64,000 bases of DNA from VXYL01 sp965116935 (GCA_965116935.1 OZ220737.1:2604001-2668000), one strand, 5' to 3'; shown: positions 33,075 through 43,704, numbered from the stretch's first letter. Numbers and translations are program-made. The notes: generated from the sequence alone by a model not told the origin.

Positions 33075-35580
33075 CTACGGCGGCTGCCAGATGCTCGCCG
33101 GGAACTTCGTCGCTGCAAGGCCGCGTGCTTCGAGCTTCGCCAACTCGGCTTCGCTGTAGCCGAGCAAATCGCAGTAGATTTCGCGGTTGTGCTCGCCGAG
33201 CCGTGCCGGTGGCGAGCGCAAGGCGTTGGGGGTGTGCCTCATGCGAAAGGTCAGGCCCGGATAGCGGAACGGCTTGCCTTCGTCCGCGGTGGGCAGGGTC
33301 TCAAAGAACCCGCGTTCCTGCAGATGTCTGTCGCTGAGCGCTTCGACGGCATCGCGGGTTGGCGCGGCGCAAACGCCCGCTTCTTGTAGCTCATGAAACA
33401 AGGCCTCTTTGTCCCGAGAACTGCACGCGGTGCCGAGCAGGGCGTCCAGCGTTGCCACATGTTGGCGTCGTGCGGCGGCTGATGCGAAGCGCACGTCTGT
33501 CGCCAGCTCTGCCGCCCCGAGCACGTCGCAGAGTGCGGCGAACTCGGCGTCGGTTGCGACATCGATGGCGATCCAGTTGTCGTCCCCTCGGCAGGGGTAC
33601 ACGTTGTGCGGTGCGTGGTGGCGGTGCGCGTTGCCTTGTGGTGGCGTGTCGCGGCCGTTCATGGTCGCGTCCATGATGAACTCGCCAAGCACCGGCAGAA
33701 ACCCCTCCGTCAGCGGCTGTTCGATGAGTTGGCCCTTGCCGGTTCGCTGGCGATGGCGCAGCGCCAACATGACGGCAAACGCCCCTTGCACGCCGGAGAT
33801 GCCATCGCTGGCAAGCGACTCGCTGAGCACCTCCGGCCCGGCATCGGGATAGCCCCGCAGCAGGGTGTGGCCCACCATCGCCTCCACGTGCAGGCCGAAG
33901 GCGCGAAAGTCTCGATACGGGCCGTCCAGGGCAAATGCCGGCATACGCAGCATGATGAGTCGGGGGTTTACCTGGGCGAGCGCCTCATAGTCGAGGCCGG
34001 CCTTGTCGATCGTCTCGGGGACGTTGTTCTCCACCAGCACGTCGCATTCCGCCGCCAGCTTCAGCACTGCTTCCCGACCCTCGCGCGTCATGATGTCGCA
34101 GGTCATGGAGCGCTTGTTGCGAGCGTGGGAATTGAAGGAGGCACTACGGTTCCACGGGTCGGCGCCGGGGGTTGCCATCTGGATAGCCCACCGGAGCGCC
34201 GCGTCCGATCAGCTCGCGAACGCGGCCCGGGGTCGGCACCTGCTCCATCCCGCGCGTGAACGGCTGCACTCGATTCGCCGGCTCGATGCGGATCACGTCT
34301 GCGCCCCACTCGGCGAGCAGCTGCGTAACGTGAGGGCCGGCCCAGACCACCGTGATCTCTGCAACGCGGATGCCTTCGAGCGGCAGCGGCTGGTCTTGGC
34401 TGGGTACCGCAGTCGCCCGACCCTCGCGGCGAACGGGCATAGCCGCCCCATCGTGTTCGTTCAGGAGCGGCGCACGCACAGGCGCCGCACGCGATGCCGC
34501 CGACATCTTGAACGGCCGTCCGGGATAGGTGAGACGCCCAGCGACCGGATGTTCCAACTCGTCCCAGGCCCCGCGCTGCCGGTAGTGCGGATCGGTCACC
34601 ACGTCGGCAATGGTGTTGAACGTGCCTGCCAGCAAGCCGTGCGCCTGGGCCTCTTGCATGGCTTCGCGCTTCGGCCGCACTGCCAGCCAGTCGGAGTAAC
34701 GGCGTTCAAACATCTCTTGCTGTGCAGGCTCGATGTGCAGCGGGTCCACCTGATCGGCGTCCGGCGCCCCGATCATCGCCAAGAGCCGCGGCAATCGCTT
34801 GACGCCGGCGCCCATGATGCCGATGTAGCCATCGGCACAGCGGCGCACGCCAATCCCCAGCGCCCGTCGGACGTCCGCCAGCCGACCACCGCAGTGGCCG
34901 GTGTAGGCGGCGATGGTCAACTGGATGCTGCGCCGGTCTCGGCACCCTGCCTGGCACTCGAAAACAGATAGGTCGATCCAGTCGCCGTGACCGGTTCTCT
35001 CGGCCCGCGCCAGCGCCATGGTCGTCGCCAACGCCGCAGTGAGTCCGGCGTGGTACAGCGCGTAGTGGCCGCCAAGCTTCAGCGGCTCGCGCTCGGCATG
35101 GCCATTGCTCACGAGGGGGCCGCCGATGGCCTGGAGAGTCAATTCGGAAGCTCGGTAGTCGCGGTACGGACCCGTCTGACCGAAGGGCGTGATGGAGACC
35201 ATCACGAGCCCGGGATTGGTGTCGGCAACCGCCTCGAAGCCCCAGCCCCAGCGCTTAGCCTCGCCCGGAGCGAAGTCCTCGATCAGCACGTCCGCACCAG
35301 CCGCCAGATCGCGAATCCGGCTTGCGTCAGCCTCGGCGTCGAGCACAACCGATCGCTTATTGCGGTTGAGGTGCAAGAACAGGCCAGATCGCTCCGGATG
35401 GGGATCATCGTTCGGGAACGGGCCGAAGCCACGGCTCGGGTCTCCCCCGGGGGGCTCAACCTTCACCACATCCGCGCCGAACTGCGCGAGGAGATAGCTG
35501 GCGTAGGGTCCGGCAACATGGCGGCTCAAGTCCACCACGCGCACACCGTGAAGTGGCGTATTCGATGCAGCGTCGGGCAT
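33075..35580 (-). pseudogene. Tandem CaiB (CoA-transferase family III) fusion, interrupted by a frameshift
   Basis: Reading from ATG 35580, the first CaiB-like domain (GVRVVDLSRHVAGPYASYLL, VVKVEPPGGDPSRG, NRNKRSVVLD) is followed at about residue 385 by a second one (GIRVAEITVVWAGPHVTQLL, VIRIEP). The frame breaks in a run of five G on the plus strand at 34167-34171 and hits a stop 11 codons later. In the next frame the protein resumes (GADPWNRSASFN, ARNKRSMTCDI) and runs to 33075. Removing one base restores a fusion of about 830 residues, like the intact paralogue at 58618. The cause may be a real mutation or a homopolymer sequencing error. Family members move CoA between carboxylic acids. 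Confidence 0.8.
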
Positions 35581-35697
35581 GGCGCTAGTTTTGCATGAAT
35601 GGCAAACGCCATGGGCATTCGCATCGCATAGATGCCTTGGGCGCGATTTCACGACACAGCAAAAGCGTCTTTGTGTCGGCCACGACGATTTTAAGGG

Positions 35698-36153
35698 TCA
35701 CGTCAGGTCCCAGCCCGGTAATTTCGCCGCCTGCTGCACCCACCGCGTCATCTGCGCTTCGTCTAGGCCGTCCTCGTGTATGTCGATCCAGCGGGAGTCC
35801 TTGTCCTTGCCCTTGCTCGCGCCGGGCGGCAACGGATCCAGCGACGAACCCTTGAAGAACGTCACTTTCACATAGCGAGTGAACACGTGGTAGCTCAAGA
35901 ACCAGCCTTGACCCTCCACACCATAGAAGGGCGAGTTCCAACGTACTGCCTTGCGCACACCGGGCACAGCAGCCACGATGAGCGCGTCCAAGGCGATGCC
36001 AATGTCCCGCTTCCATTCCGGCATGGCCGCAATGTACGCCTGCACCGGCGCATCACCATCGCCCTTCGGAATCTGTGGATTGCCGCCGCTCAGAAGCACC
36101 GGGCCCTCTGCGACGACCGCCTCGCGAGACTTGCCGGATGCTTTGCTTGCCAC
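35698..36153 (-). CDS. DUF1801 (YdhG-like) domain protein
   Basis: The 151-residue product from GTG 36151-36153 contains VQAYIAAMPEWKRDIGIALD, VPGVRKAVRWNSPFYG and VKVTFFKGSSLDP, which match DUF1801. This is a small fold of unknown biochemical role often found as a single gene. The longer upstream frame has no homology, so the short start is preferred. It is divergent from the GNAT gene, leaving a 65-bp shared promoter region. Confidence 0.8.
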   Translation of the reverse strand: MASKASGKSREAVVAEGPVLLSGGNPQIPKGDGDAPVQAYIAAMPEWKRDIGIALDALIVAAVPGVRKAVRWNSPFYGVEGQGWFLSYHVFTRYVKVTFFKGSSLDPLPPGASKGKDKDSRWIDIHEDGLDEAQMTRWVQQAAKLPGWDLT

Positions 36154-36218
36154 CGACCGCACTCCGAACCAAGCTACAGGAAGCAAAGTGTAAGGGCGCA
36201 AGTCATGGCTGCCACAGC

Positions 36219-37208
36219 ATGAGTGTTCCAACGTCGTGCCCATTCTCCTCATCCCTCCTTGGCGACTTGCTCGCGTTCTGTGGGCGCAATGCCGTCGCCC
36301 GACCGGAAGCGACGTATCTGCGCCCGGGCGATGTCGTTTGGCGGCTCCCGCTGCATCAACTGCCAACGCTCGGTGAAATCCCTTGGCTTCGCCTTTGGTT
36401 CGATGCCAACGGCATCGCCGGCTACGCTTGGTTCGAGCCACCCACCGGCGTGGAACTCGACCTCAGGACAGACCTCGACTGGAACGGCGAGGTTGGCAAT
36501 GCACTGCTCGACTGGGCCGAGACGAAGCGGCAGCAAGCGCCGGCGGCATATCCGTGGCTAGTCGATGTGCAGGACATGGATGAGTGGGCGGCCGGCGTTC
36601 GCGAGCCGCCAGTTACACGACACGGCGGGCGCTGGCTGACGACCCTGGCGAACGAGAACGACACGGATCGCCTTGCCGCCTTGCATAGGCGCGGCTACGA
36701 ACGCACGCAACACCACGCCATCCTTTACGCGCGAGACCTCGCCGACCCCTTGCGCCCACCAAGCCTCCCCGCGCCCTATCGAATCCGCCATACAACCGAA
36801 GCCGACATCGCCGCCCGCGTGGCCGTGCATCGCGCCGCTTGGGTGGGAAGTTCCTGGACCGCGGAACGTTACACAGCGTTGCGAGCAAGCACTGCCTACG
36901 ACGAAACACTCGATCTCGTCGTAGCAAGCGATCCCGGCCACTTCGCGGCTTGCTGCATCTGCTGGGCCGACCCCATCTCCCGCTCTGGCAGCTTCGAACC
37001 CGTCGGCACCCGCCCCACCTTCCGAGGCAAAGGGATCACCCGAGAGCTAATCCGCGAGGGATTCCGCCGCCTAGCCGCTAAGGGCCTAGATACGGCCCAC
37101 ACAGAGACGCCCGCCTTCAACACCCCCGCCCGAACCCTCTACGAATCGAGCGGCTTTACGCGGTCAGGCATGAGATTGACCTACATGAAACAGATCGATG
37201 CTTCCTGA
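36219..37208 (+). CDS. GNAT family acetyltransferase
   Basis: The 329-residue protein has a C-terminal GNAT domain, PYRIRHTTEADIAARVAVHR at ~190 and the acetyl-CoA-binding GTRPTFRGKGITRELIREGF near 275, then NTPARTLYESSGF. The N-terminal ~180 residues resemble a degenerate second GNAT fold, giving a tandem arrangement. The acceptor substrate cannot be deduced. Confidence 0.85.
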   Translation: MSVPTSCPFSSSLLGDLLAFCGRNAVARPEATYLRPGDVVWRLPLHQLPTLGEIPWLRLWFDANGIAGYAWFEPPTGVELDLRTDLDWNGEVGNALLDWAETKRQQAPAAYPWLVDVQDMDEWAAGVREPPVTRHGGRWLTTLANENDTDRLAALHRRGYERTQHHAILYARDLADPLRPPSLPAPYRIRHTTEADIAARVAVHRAAWVGSSWTAERYTALRASTAYDETLDLVVASDPGHFAACCICWADPISRSGSFEPVGTRPTFRGKGITRELIREGFRRLAAKGLDTAHTETPAFNTPARTLYESSGFTRSGMRLTYMKQIDAS

Positions 37209-37368
37209 CCATGTATGGCTGAGCATCCGTTGGGCCAAGGCACTTGCGAAGGGCTTCCCTCGGCCGTCAAGGTCTCCACATCATAGGTGGTGTCTCACTT
37301 TGACCCTTCCGGCTGTATCGGATGGGCGCTAGAAACCGGCGATCGTGTTCGACTGGCATCTGACGCCG

Positions 37369-37487
37369 CTCTGGAGGGAGGGCGTCCCGCCCTCCATCGC
37401 GCCGCAAGGCGCGCGGACCACTCGTCGCACCAGCAAGATGCGCACCCTTGCGGGCGCGATGGAGGGCGGGACGCCCTCCCTCCAGAG
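37369..37487. repeat. 119-bp palindrome made of two inverted copies of the GGAGGGCG repeat
   Basis: Arms of about 41 bp, beginning CTCTGGAGGGAGGGCGTCCC and continuing GCCCTCCATCGCGCC-GCAAGG, are inverted copies differing by one inserted base. They are separated by about 37 bp. The left arm closely matches the copy at 10517. The surrounding gap 37209-37619 has no gene. Confidence 0.85.
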
Positions 37488-37619
37488 TACGACGCGCCAC
37501 GCTGGGTCCGATGGCGCTTGATGAAGCCGTAGGACACTGCAAGGCGTGGCTTGCCATGCTGAACGTGCCGTCGATTGGGTCTGCTAGGATCGGCGAGTTT
37601 TTGGTTGGGGAAGTCGGCG

Positions 37620-38504
37620 ATGGCGGAGGCAGAGGCCGTGGACCGGGCCGGTGTTTACAACACGCGTCCGGTTGGGCCGTATGACGTGTCCGATGAGTTG
37701 CGGCCTCGCATCGATGAGTTTGATCTTTGGGGAGTCATCGAAGATCTGAAGGAGCATGGCTACGCGGTGATCCGCGATGCTGCGCCGCCCGAACTGATGG
37801 ACGAATTGCGCGAGGCGATCCACTCGCTGTCGCAGCCGGCGGATGCGAAGGCCACCGGCATCGCCGGCTCTGCGCCGTTGCTGCTCGGTCGGCACCCCGC
37901 CATCGATCGCGTGGCCACGCTGCCCAAGGTGATGGCCATCGCCGAGTTCAGTTGCGGCAAGGCCGTCCGCGCCGGGCGCTTCGTCGGCAGCATCAAGCAC
38001 CCGTTCGAGGGCGAGGGCGATGGCGTCTTGCCCCTGCACGCCGACCAGAACTGGCTGCCTGTGCCGTTTCCGGACCACAACTGCGTGATGACGTTCTGCT
38101 TCGCCTGCGAGGGGATGACGGAGGCCGGCGGCTCCACCTGCGTCGTGCCGGGCTCGCACCGTTTGCGCCGCCCGCCCACGCCCGAGGAAACCAAAACCGC
38201 CAAGACCGTCGCCATCGAGACCAACAAGGGCGATGTCGCCGTTTGGGACGGCTCGGTCTGGCACGGCTCCTACGCGCGCCAGACTCCGGGCACGAGGACA
38301 GTGCTCCACGCGACATACCAGCGGCTATACACACAGCCGATTGACGACTTCACCTATCTCTTGCAGGACGACGATTACATGGCAAACGCACCGGAAGGGA
38401 TGCGCCAGCTCCTAGGCACCGACCTCTTCTTCCACACCGCAACGCCGGAGCGCGACGTGGACATGCGAAAGTTCATGTACGCGGCGGCCGCGTCGAAGAT
38501 CTGA
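37620..38504 (+). CDS. Phytanoyl-CoA dioxygenase (PhyH) family protein, second copy
   Basis: The 294-residue Fe(II)/2-oxoglutarate oxygenase has the HxD pair in LPLHADQNWLP and the distal His in VWHGSYARQ, with the 2-oxoglutarate-binding Arg likely in GTRTVLHATYQR. It is not closely similar to the protein at 13163. ATG 37620 has GGGGAA about 7 nt upstream and starts at normal family length. The substrate is unknown; PhyH proteins are often numerous in marine proteobacteria. Confidence 0.88.
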   Translation: MAEAEAVDRAGVYNTRPVGPYDVSDELRPRIDEFDLWGVIEDLKEHGYAVIRDAAPPELMDELREAIHSLSQPADAKATGIAGSAPLLLGRHPAIDRVATLPKVMAIAEFSCGKAVRAGRFVGSIKHPFEGEGDGVLPLHADQNWLPVPFPDHNCVMTFCFACEGMTEAGGSTCVVPGSHRLRRPPTPEETKTAKTVAIETNKGDVAVWDGSVWHGSYARQTPGTRTVLHATYQRLYTQPIDDFTYLLQDDDYMANAPEGMRQLLGTDLFFHTATPERDVDMRKFMYAAAASKI

Positions 38505-38814
38505 CGGGCCTTAAGCGCGCCATCCCGTTCGCACACGCCGACAGGCGCGGACATGGAACCGCGCTGCCTGAGGACCGTTGGGGGCGCTTTGGTCGTCGGG
38601 GACGAGTTCGTGGTGCGCCGTGTAGCCACATCCGACTTGATCAGAGGTCGCTGGCAGCCTGCCGGACTTCGGACGGCGCAGCCGGCCGAATGCCGGCAGG
38701 GTGTTAGGTCGGCTTGGGCTGGGGCAAGAAGCGTTGTCCGAAGGCAACGGTTCTTGTGGCGCTAGGTTGCATTCCGAGGCCAGTGGCGGCAACGCTGCCC
38801 TAGCGTTCGCGTCG
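38505..38814. other. Gap of ~310 bp, no gene
   Basis: Includes a GCCGGCCGAATGCCGGC hairpin (near 38680) and the probable promoter of the ABC exporter operon. No coding sequence or RNA is recognisable. Confidence 0.5.
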
Positions 38815-40704
38815 ATGAAGCGCATGGGCTTGAAGTCTCTAGGTGGCATCTACCTCGCCACCTGGCCCTACGTCCTTGCGCAGATCGCACATTTCCTCGC
38901 CCTCCTCGGACTGAACCTGGCACTGCTCGGGTTCGGCACGGCGGTCGGGTTTCTTGGCTTTGACGTCCTCATGGACTCCGTTGGCCGCGCCGAGCCACTC
39001 TCCGAGATGCAGGCGACGGTGATGCTGCTGCCGACCATCGGCTATGTCGGCGTGGAGGCGTTGACCGAGGCGGCTCGGCTCGAAGTGCTGTTCCGCTTCC
39101 TCGTGGTCTCGGCGGTGATCATAGTCGTCACCACAAGCGCGTTCACCCTGCTCGCGATGTACAAGGTCTGGATCCTGCAGCGGGTAAACCAGGACCTACG
39201 CACGACGATGGTTCGCAACGCGGAGGAACTCAGCCTGCGGTTTCATTCGCGCACCTCGGCGGGCGACGGCATCTACCGCGTCTTCCAAGACAGCGCCATG
39301 GTCACGGCCGTGGTGGACCATGTGGTCGTGCAGCCGATCATCGCCATCTCGATGATGTCGCTGCAAATCGCGGTGGCCACGCTCTTCAGCCCCTACTTCG
39401 CCTTGCTGATGCTGCTCGCCAGCGTGTCAGTGTTGCTTCTCGCGCTCGCTGTGACGCCCAGGCTGCAAAGGTGGAGTCACGCCGCCCGCCAGGCCAATGC
39501 CGCGCTGTTCACCCGCGTACAGGAGACCTTTCAGGGCATTCAGGCCATCAAGGCCTACGGCTTCGAGGACACCAACTTCGCGAGATTCCAGCGCGAGTCG
39601 ACCTTCGCACTCGACACCGCATTTGCCATCCGTCGGGACTTTGCCACGCTGAAGGTGGTCGTCTCGTTCCTTCTGGCGCTGCTGCTGTTCGCCACGGATT
39701 ACCTCGCGACCCGGTTCGTGCTGGCCGAAGGCGCCGTGTTCGGCGCATCCCTGCTGGTGCTGTTCGGCATGTCGGTGACGCACTGGACGGTGGCCGTCCA
39801 TCAGGCGCGTCGCAGCCGGATCGACGCCTTCGCACTGCATTTCGAGGAACTCGTCCGGGTTTGGTGCTTGGCCCAGGACATGGCGGTGGGGCTTGGTCGT
39901 GCCTTCTGGCTCCTGGAACAAAGGCCGGACGTGAACGACCCCGCCAAGCCGGAGGCCTTTCCGGCGGTGCGCGAAGGGGTGCGCTTCCGGGGTGTCCGAT
40001 TCGGATACACGCCCGAAACGCCGGTTCTGCGCGGTTTCGAGTTCGTCGCCGAGACCGGCAAGGTCACGGCCCTCGTCGGCGAGTCTGGCACCGGCAAATC
40101 CACCGCGATGGCATTGCTGTTGCGGCTGTTCGACCCGGACGAGGGCAGCGTCGCCATTGACGGCGTCGATCTGCGCTCGGTTCGCGTCGCCGATCTCAGG
40201 CGACACATCGCCATGGCCTTGCAGGAAAACGTCCTCTTCCCCACCTCCATTGCCGACAACCTGCGCTACGCGACCCCAAGCGCCACCGATGCCGAGCTCC
40301 GGGAAGCCGCCGACGTCGCCTGCGCAACCGCATTCATCGAAGAGCTACCCGAGGGGTTCGACACCGTGCTCGGCGTCGGCGGTGCGCTGCTCTCCACCGG
40401 GCAAAAGCAGCGGCTGTCCATCGCCCGAGCGGTGGTGCGCGACGCTCCCGTGCTGGTGCTGGACGAACCGACGGCCTCTCTGGATGCCGACACCGAGCGG
40501 CTCGTGATCGCAAACCTGAGGCAATGGGCTCTGGGCCGAGTGGTCATCCTCATCACGCATCGGCTGTCCGCAATCCGCGCGGCGGACCGGATCGCCGTGC
40601 TCGCGGACGGCGCGGTTACGGAGTTCGGCAACCACGACGAACTCATGGCGCGGCGGGGCCGCTACCACGACTTCGTGGTCACGGACGGGCGCACGCATGC
40701 CTGA
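38815..40704 (+). CDS. ABC exporter half-transporter, subunit 1
   Basis: The 629-residue protein has six hydrophobic segments in the first ~330 residues, then a nucleotide-binding domain with Walker A VGESGTGKST, Q-loop ALQENVLFP, signature LSTGQKQRL, Walker B VLVLDEPTASLD and H-loop ITHRLS. It is a type IV (MsbA-like) exporter half. The next gene encodes a second half-transporter overlapping by 8 bp, so the pair should form a heterodimer. The transported compound is unknown. Confidence 0.92.
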   Translation: MKRMGLKSLGGIYLATWPYVLAQIAHFLALLGLNLALLGFGTAVGFLGFDVLMDSVGRAEPLSEMQATVMLLPTIGYVGVEALTEAARLEVLFRFLVVSAVIIVVTTSAFTLLAMYKVWILQRVNQDLRTTMVRNAEELSLRFHSRTSAGDGIYRVFQDSAMVTAVVDHVVVQPIIAISMMSLQIAVATLFSPYFALLMLLASVSVLLLALAVTPRLQRWSHAARQANAALFTRVQETFQGIQAIKAYGFEDTNFARFQRESTFALDTAFAIRRDFATLKVVVSFLLALLLFATDYLATRFVLAEGAVFGASLLVLFGMSVTHWTVAVHQARRSRIDAFALHFEELVRVWCLAQDMAVGLGRAFWLLEQRPDVNDPAKPEAFPAVREGVRFRGVRFGYTPETPVLRGFEFVAETGKVTALVGESGTGKSTAMALLLRLFDPDEGSVAIDGVDLRSVRVADLRRHIAMALQENVLFPTSIADNLRYATPSATDAELREAADVACATAFIEELPEGFDTVLGVGGALLSTGQKQRLSIARAVVRDAPVLVLDEPTASLDADTERLVIANLRQWALGRVVILITHRLSAIRAADRIAVLADGAVTEFGNHDELMARRGRYHDFVVTDGRTHA

Positions 40705-42721
40705 AAGCAGCCGGCGGCTCGCGAAACAATCTGCCGACGCTTCCGTCAGGGCGCGCTACCACGACCGACTGGACGTAAGGACTACGCTGGCAGCGCACGA
40801 CGTCTTTGGACTGTTCAGGCGCGCGCTCGGATACCTCTGGCCACAGCGGCGCCTGTTTGCGGCACGGGCGGGGCTCATCGTGCTGATCTACGCCTTGGGC
40901 CTGCCGCTGCCCTGGTTCCTGAAGGTCCTGATCGACCACGGTGTCATGCAACAGCCGATCCCGCCGGGCGGCGAGGGTATCCTCTATCCCTCGTTCATGG
41001 CGGCCTTTCTGGGCGCCGTTTCCGGCATGGATCCAATGGCGGTCACGCTCCATGCACTTGCCGTTCTCTCCGTCATGTTCCTGTTCGTTGGCTATTCCGG
41101 AAACACGATGCTCGAGGCGAACCTGGCCGAAGGGGCGGATGTCGCAACGCGGTCCGAGAACAAGGTCAGCGCGGGTTGGAGCGCAGCGCGCGGCCTCGTG
41201 GGTCTCGTCGACCTGTGTCTCGCCATCCGGCTGTCGCAACGCATCACGCACGATGTGCGCGGCGCACTGTTCTCGCGGCTCTCGCGTCAGCCGCTGACCA
41301 GCCTCAATCTGCAGCGACCTGGCGATGCGATGTTCCGGGTGATGCACGACGCGCCGTCCATAGCCGGCATCTGCCACGCCCTGACGCTGAGTCCATTGGC
41401 GATGGTCGTCAGCGTCGGCGCGAATCTCTGGGTGCTGACGGCCGTTTACGGCGGCGTCACGCCGGAACTGGTGTGGATCGGCTTGTCCGCGGTGGGCCTG
41501 ACTCTGCTGGCGATGTCGCCGCTGGCGCGCTGGGCGCGGCAGGTGAGCCAGGCAAGCCGCGCCTCCGGCAGCGCAACCACTGACGAGTTGGAGGAGGGGC
41601 TCCGGAACGTGGCAGCCGTGCAGAGCCTGGGCGGCAGCGAGCGGCAGCGCGACCAGTTCGCCGCAGCGAGCCGGGAGTCGTTCCGGCAGAGCCTGCTCCT
41701 GATCTGGGTGGCGAACGCGGTCGAATGGATCGCCGAGAACGTCCACCTCGTGTTCGCGACCTTGGGCTTCTGGGTGATCTTTACCGGCATTGTCCGCGGT
41801 GAGCTCACCCTGGGCGACACGCCAGTGGTGATCCGGATGTATAGCTTGCTCTACGAGACCGCCATGCAGTTCGGTCGCATCTGGATAGACCAACAGGACA
41901 ACGCGGCCGCCGCACGGCGTGTGTTCTTCGCCATGGACCATGAAGCGGAGCCAACGACAGCTCGCCGACGGGTGCCGCCGCCTACGCCATCCGGCCCAAT
42001 CACGCTACGCTTCGAGGATGTCGACTTCCGCTACCCGGACGGACGCCAGGCGCTCGCTGCAGTCAGCTTCGAGGCCCGCGCCGGCCAGACCCTCGCCGTC
42101 GTCGGGCCGAGCGGTGCGGGCAAGACGACACTCGCCCAGATGGTCCCCAAATTCCTGCAACCTCGCGAGGGTCGGATCACCTTGAATGGCATCGACTTGG
42201 ACGACATCGACACGGCGGCACTCCGTCGCGATGTCGCCTATGTCTTCCAGGAACACCAACTACTGACCGACACCATCGCCGCTAACCTCCGCATAGCGAA
42301 ACCGGACGCAACCGTCGCCGAGATGGAGTCCGCCTGCCAGATAGCCGGCGCCCTCGACTTCGTCCGCGCCATGCCCGACGGGTTTGCTTCCACCATCGGT
42401 CGCGGCGGTGGCACCTTGTCCACCGGCCAGAAGCAGCGTCTTTCCATTGCCCGCGGCATCTTGCGCGAAGCCCCAATCCTGGTCCTCGACGAGCCCACAG
42501 CTGCCCTCGACCCAATGACTGAACGCGCCTTGCTCAGTGCCCTGCACACATCGAACGCCGACCGCCTGACCATCGTCGTTGCCCACCGCCTGTCCACCAT
42601 CGAGCACGCCGACCACATTCTCTACCTCGACCGGGGCCGCATCGTCGAGACCGGCAGCCACGAAGAGCTGATGGCGAACCCAAGCGGCGCGTACAGACGG
42701 TTCGTGACGCTTCAGGAATGA
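40697..42721 (+). CDS. ABC exporter half-transporter, subunit 2
   Basis: The 674-residue partner of the upstream gene has a transmembrane half, then Walker A VGPSGAGKTT, signature LSTGQKQRLS, Walker B ILVLDEPTAALD and HRLSTIEHAD. Both subunits have LSTGQ instead of the commoner LSGGQ and both keep the catalytic Glu after Walker B, so neither ATP site is obviously degenerate. The 8-bp overlap with the first subunit gene supports equal translation. Confidence 0.92.
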   Translation: MPESSRRLAKQSADASVRARYHDRLDVRTTLAAHDVFGLFRRALGYLWPQRRLFAARAGLIVLIYALGLPLPWFLKVLIDHGVMQQPIPPGGEGILYPSFMAAFLGAVSGMDPMAVTLHALAVLSVMFLFVGYSGNTMLEANLAEGADVATRSENKVSAGWSAARGLVGLVDLCLAIRLSQRITHDVRGALFSRLSRQPLTSLNLQRPGDAMFRVMHDAPSIAGICHALTLSPLAMVVSVGANLWVLTAVYGGVTPELVWIGLSAVGLTLLAMSPLARWARQVSQASRASGSATTDELEEGLRNVAAVQSLGGSERQRDQFAAASRESFRQSLLLIWVANAVEWIAENVHLVFATLGFWVIFTGIVRGELTLGDTPVVIRMYSLLYETAMQFGRIWIDQQDNAAAARRVFFAMDHEAEPTTARRRVPPPTPSGPITLRFEDVDFRYPDGRQALAAVSFEARAGQTLAVVGPSGAGKTTLAQMVPKFLQPREGRITLNGIDLDDIDTAALRRDVAYVFQEHQLLTDTIAANLRIAKPDATVAEMESACQIAGALDFVRAMPDGFASTIGRGGGTLSTGQKQRLSIARGILREAPILVLDEPTAALDPMTERALLSALHTSNADRLTIVVAHRLSTIEHADHILYLDRGRIVETGSHEELMANPSGAYRRFVTLQE

Positions 42722-42920
42722 CCGGAGTACGCCCGGCGTGGCTCGCCGAGCAGGCAAAAGCGTCGCATAGCCGAACTGGCCGACATCGCCCACTGACGAA
42801 GCCGAACGGTCGGCGGATCGAGGGGCTTGTCATCCACAATCCGTTCGCGGAACCTGATCCGGGACCTTCAATCTCGCCGGCCGTAGGATGGTGGCAAGCG
42901 CGTCCCGACGGCCTCCTCCC

Positions 42921-43562
42921 TCACGCGCCCTCCGGCAACTTGCAGATCCGCTCCATAACGGTAGTGCCGTAGCGCGGGTAATCCCACTTGTATTCCCCGC
43001 CCTCCATGTACCGAGTCACCACCGGCACGAGGCCCAGCGCATAGAACTGCAACCGGCCATCAACCCACTCGGTGGTAGCTGACGAGCGCAGGCACAAGGT
43101 CGTAGAGCCAATCCGCAATCGAGTCACATCGTTGGAGGCACCGGCCAGCCTGCCATCGGTTGTCAGGTCATGAATCAACCCCGAAGACGTGACCACGAAG
43201 CGATTGCCGCACTGCTCAATCCGCTCCAGGTGACCGGCACGCCCCCCGCGTCCTTCCTTGGCCACCCACAACCCCCGCATGTCCGTCGCCCCTTCCGGCA
43301 GCGGTTCGGTACACCCCGCCAAAATCGGCATGGGGAACTTCTCGTAGGCGCAGTTCGGCGTGTGACCTTGCGGGATGTCGTCCGCCATCAACCCACTGCC
43401 ATCAAGCACGGGCAAATCGCAATAGTCGATTGCGTGCGCGTCTCCCGCATAGACATGCGCCGGAGTCAGGTTCTCGGGCCGCGGGTAGAACAGCAACACC
43501 AACGCGAACACCACCGGCACGGCGATGGCGATCCCAAGAACCAATAGAACGACGCGTTTCAT
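42921..43562 (-). CDS. Membrane-anchored protein of unknown function
   Basis: The 213-residue protein starts MKRVVLLVLGIAIAVPVVFA, a single N-terminal membrane anchor or signal, followed by a soluble domain with several cysteines (DYCDLPV, NCAYEKFP, LAGCTEPL, EQCGNRF, CLRSS, RICKLPE) that could form disulphides outside the cytoplasm. I recognise no family. ATG 43562 is preferred over one 15 bp upstream because the hydrophobic helix starts there. Confidence 0.65.
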   Translation of the reverse strand: MKRVVLLVLGIAIAVPVVFALVLLFYPRPENLTPAHVYAGDAHAIDYCDLPVLDGSGLMADDIPQGHTPNCAYEKFPMPILAGCTEPLPEGATDMRGLWVAKEGRGGRAGHLERIEQCGNRFVVTSSGLIHDLTTDGRLAGASNDVTRLRIGSTTLCLRSSATTEWVDGRLQFYALGLVPVVTRYMEGGEYKWDYPRYGTTVMERICKLPEGA

Positions 43563-43637
43563 GGTCGGCCCCTCCACACCGTCTGGCAGCCGTCTGTCGG
43601 CCCTTCCTGCGGCGCAGACGCGCAGAGGACGAACCTT

Positions 43638-43693
43638 CGGAGGGAAGGCATTCTGCCTTCCCTAGCGCCGACAGGCGCTTTTTTCGGCAAACG
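43638..43693. repeat. Palindromic repeat with terminator-like hairpin (GGAAGGCATTCTGCCTTCC family)
   Basis: GGGAAGGCATTCTGCCTTCCC is a near-perfect palindrome, followed by AGCGCC-GACA-GGCGCT-TTTTT and CGGCAAACG. Similar copies occur at 54275 (inverted) and 56806-57009. The second hairpin with its T-run looks like a rho-independent terminator, although no plus-strand gene ends nearby. Confidence 0.75.
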
Positions 43694-43704
43694 AGGTCCA
43701 GCCC

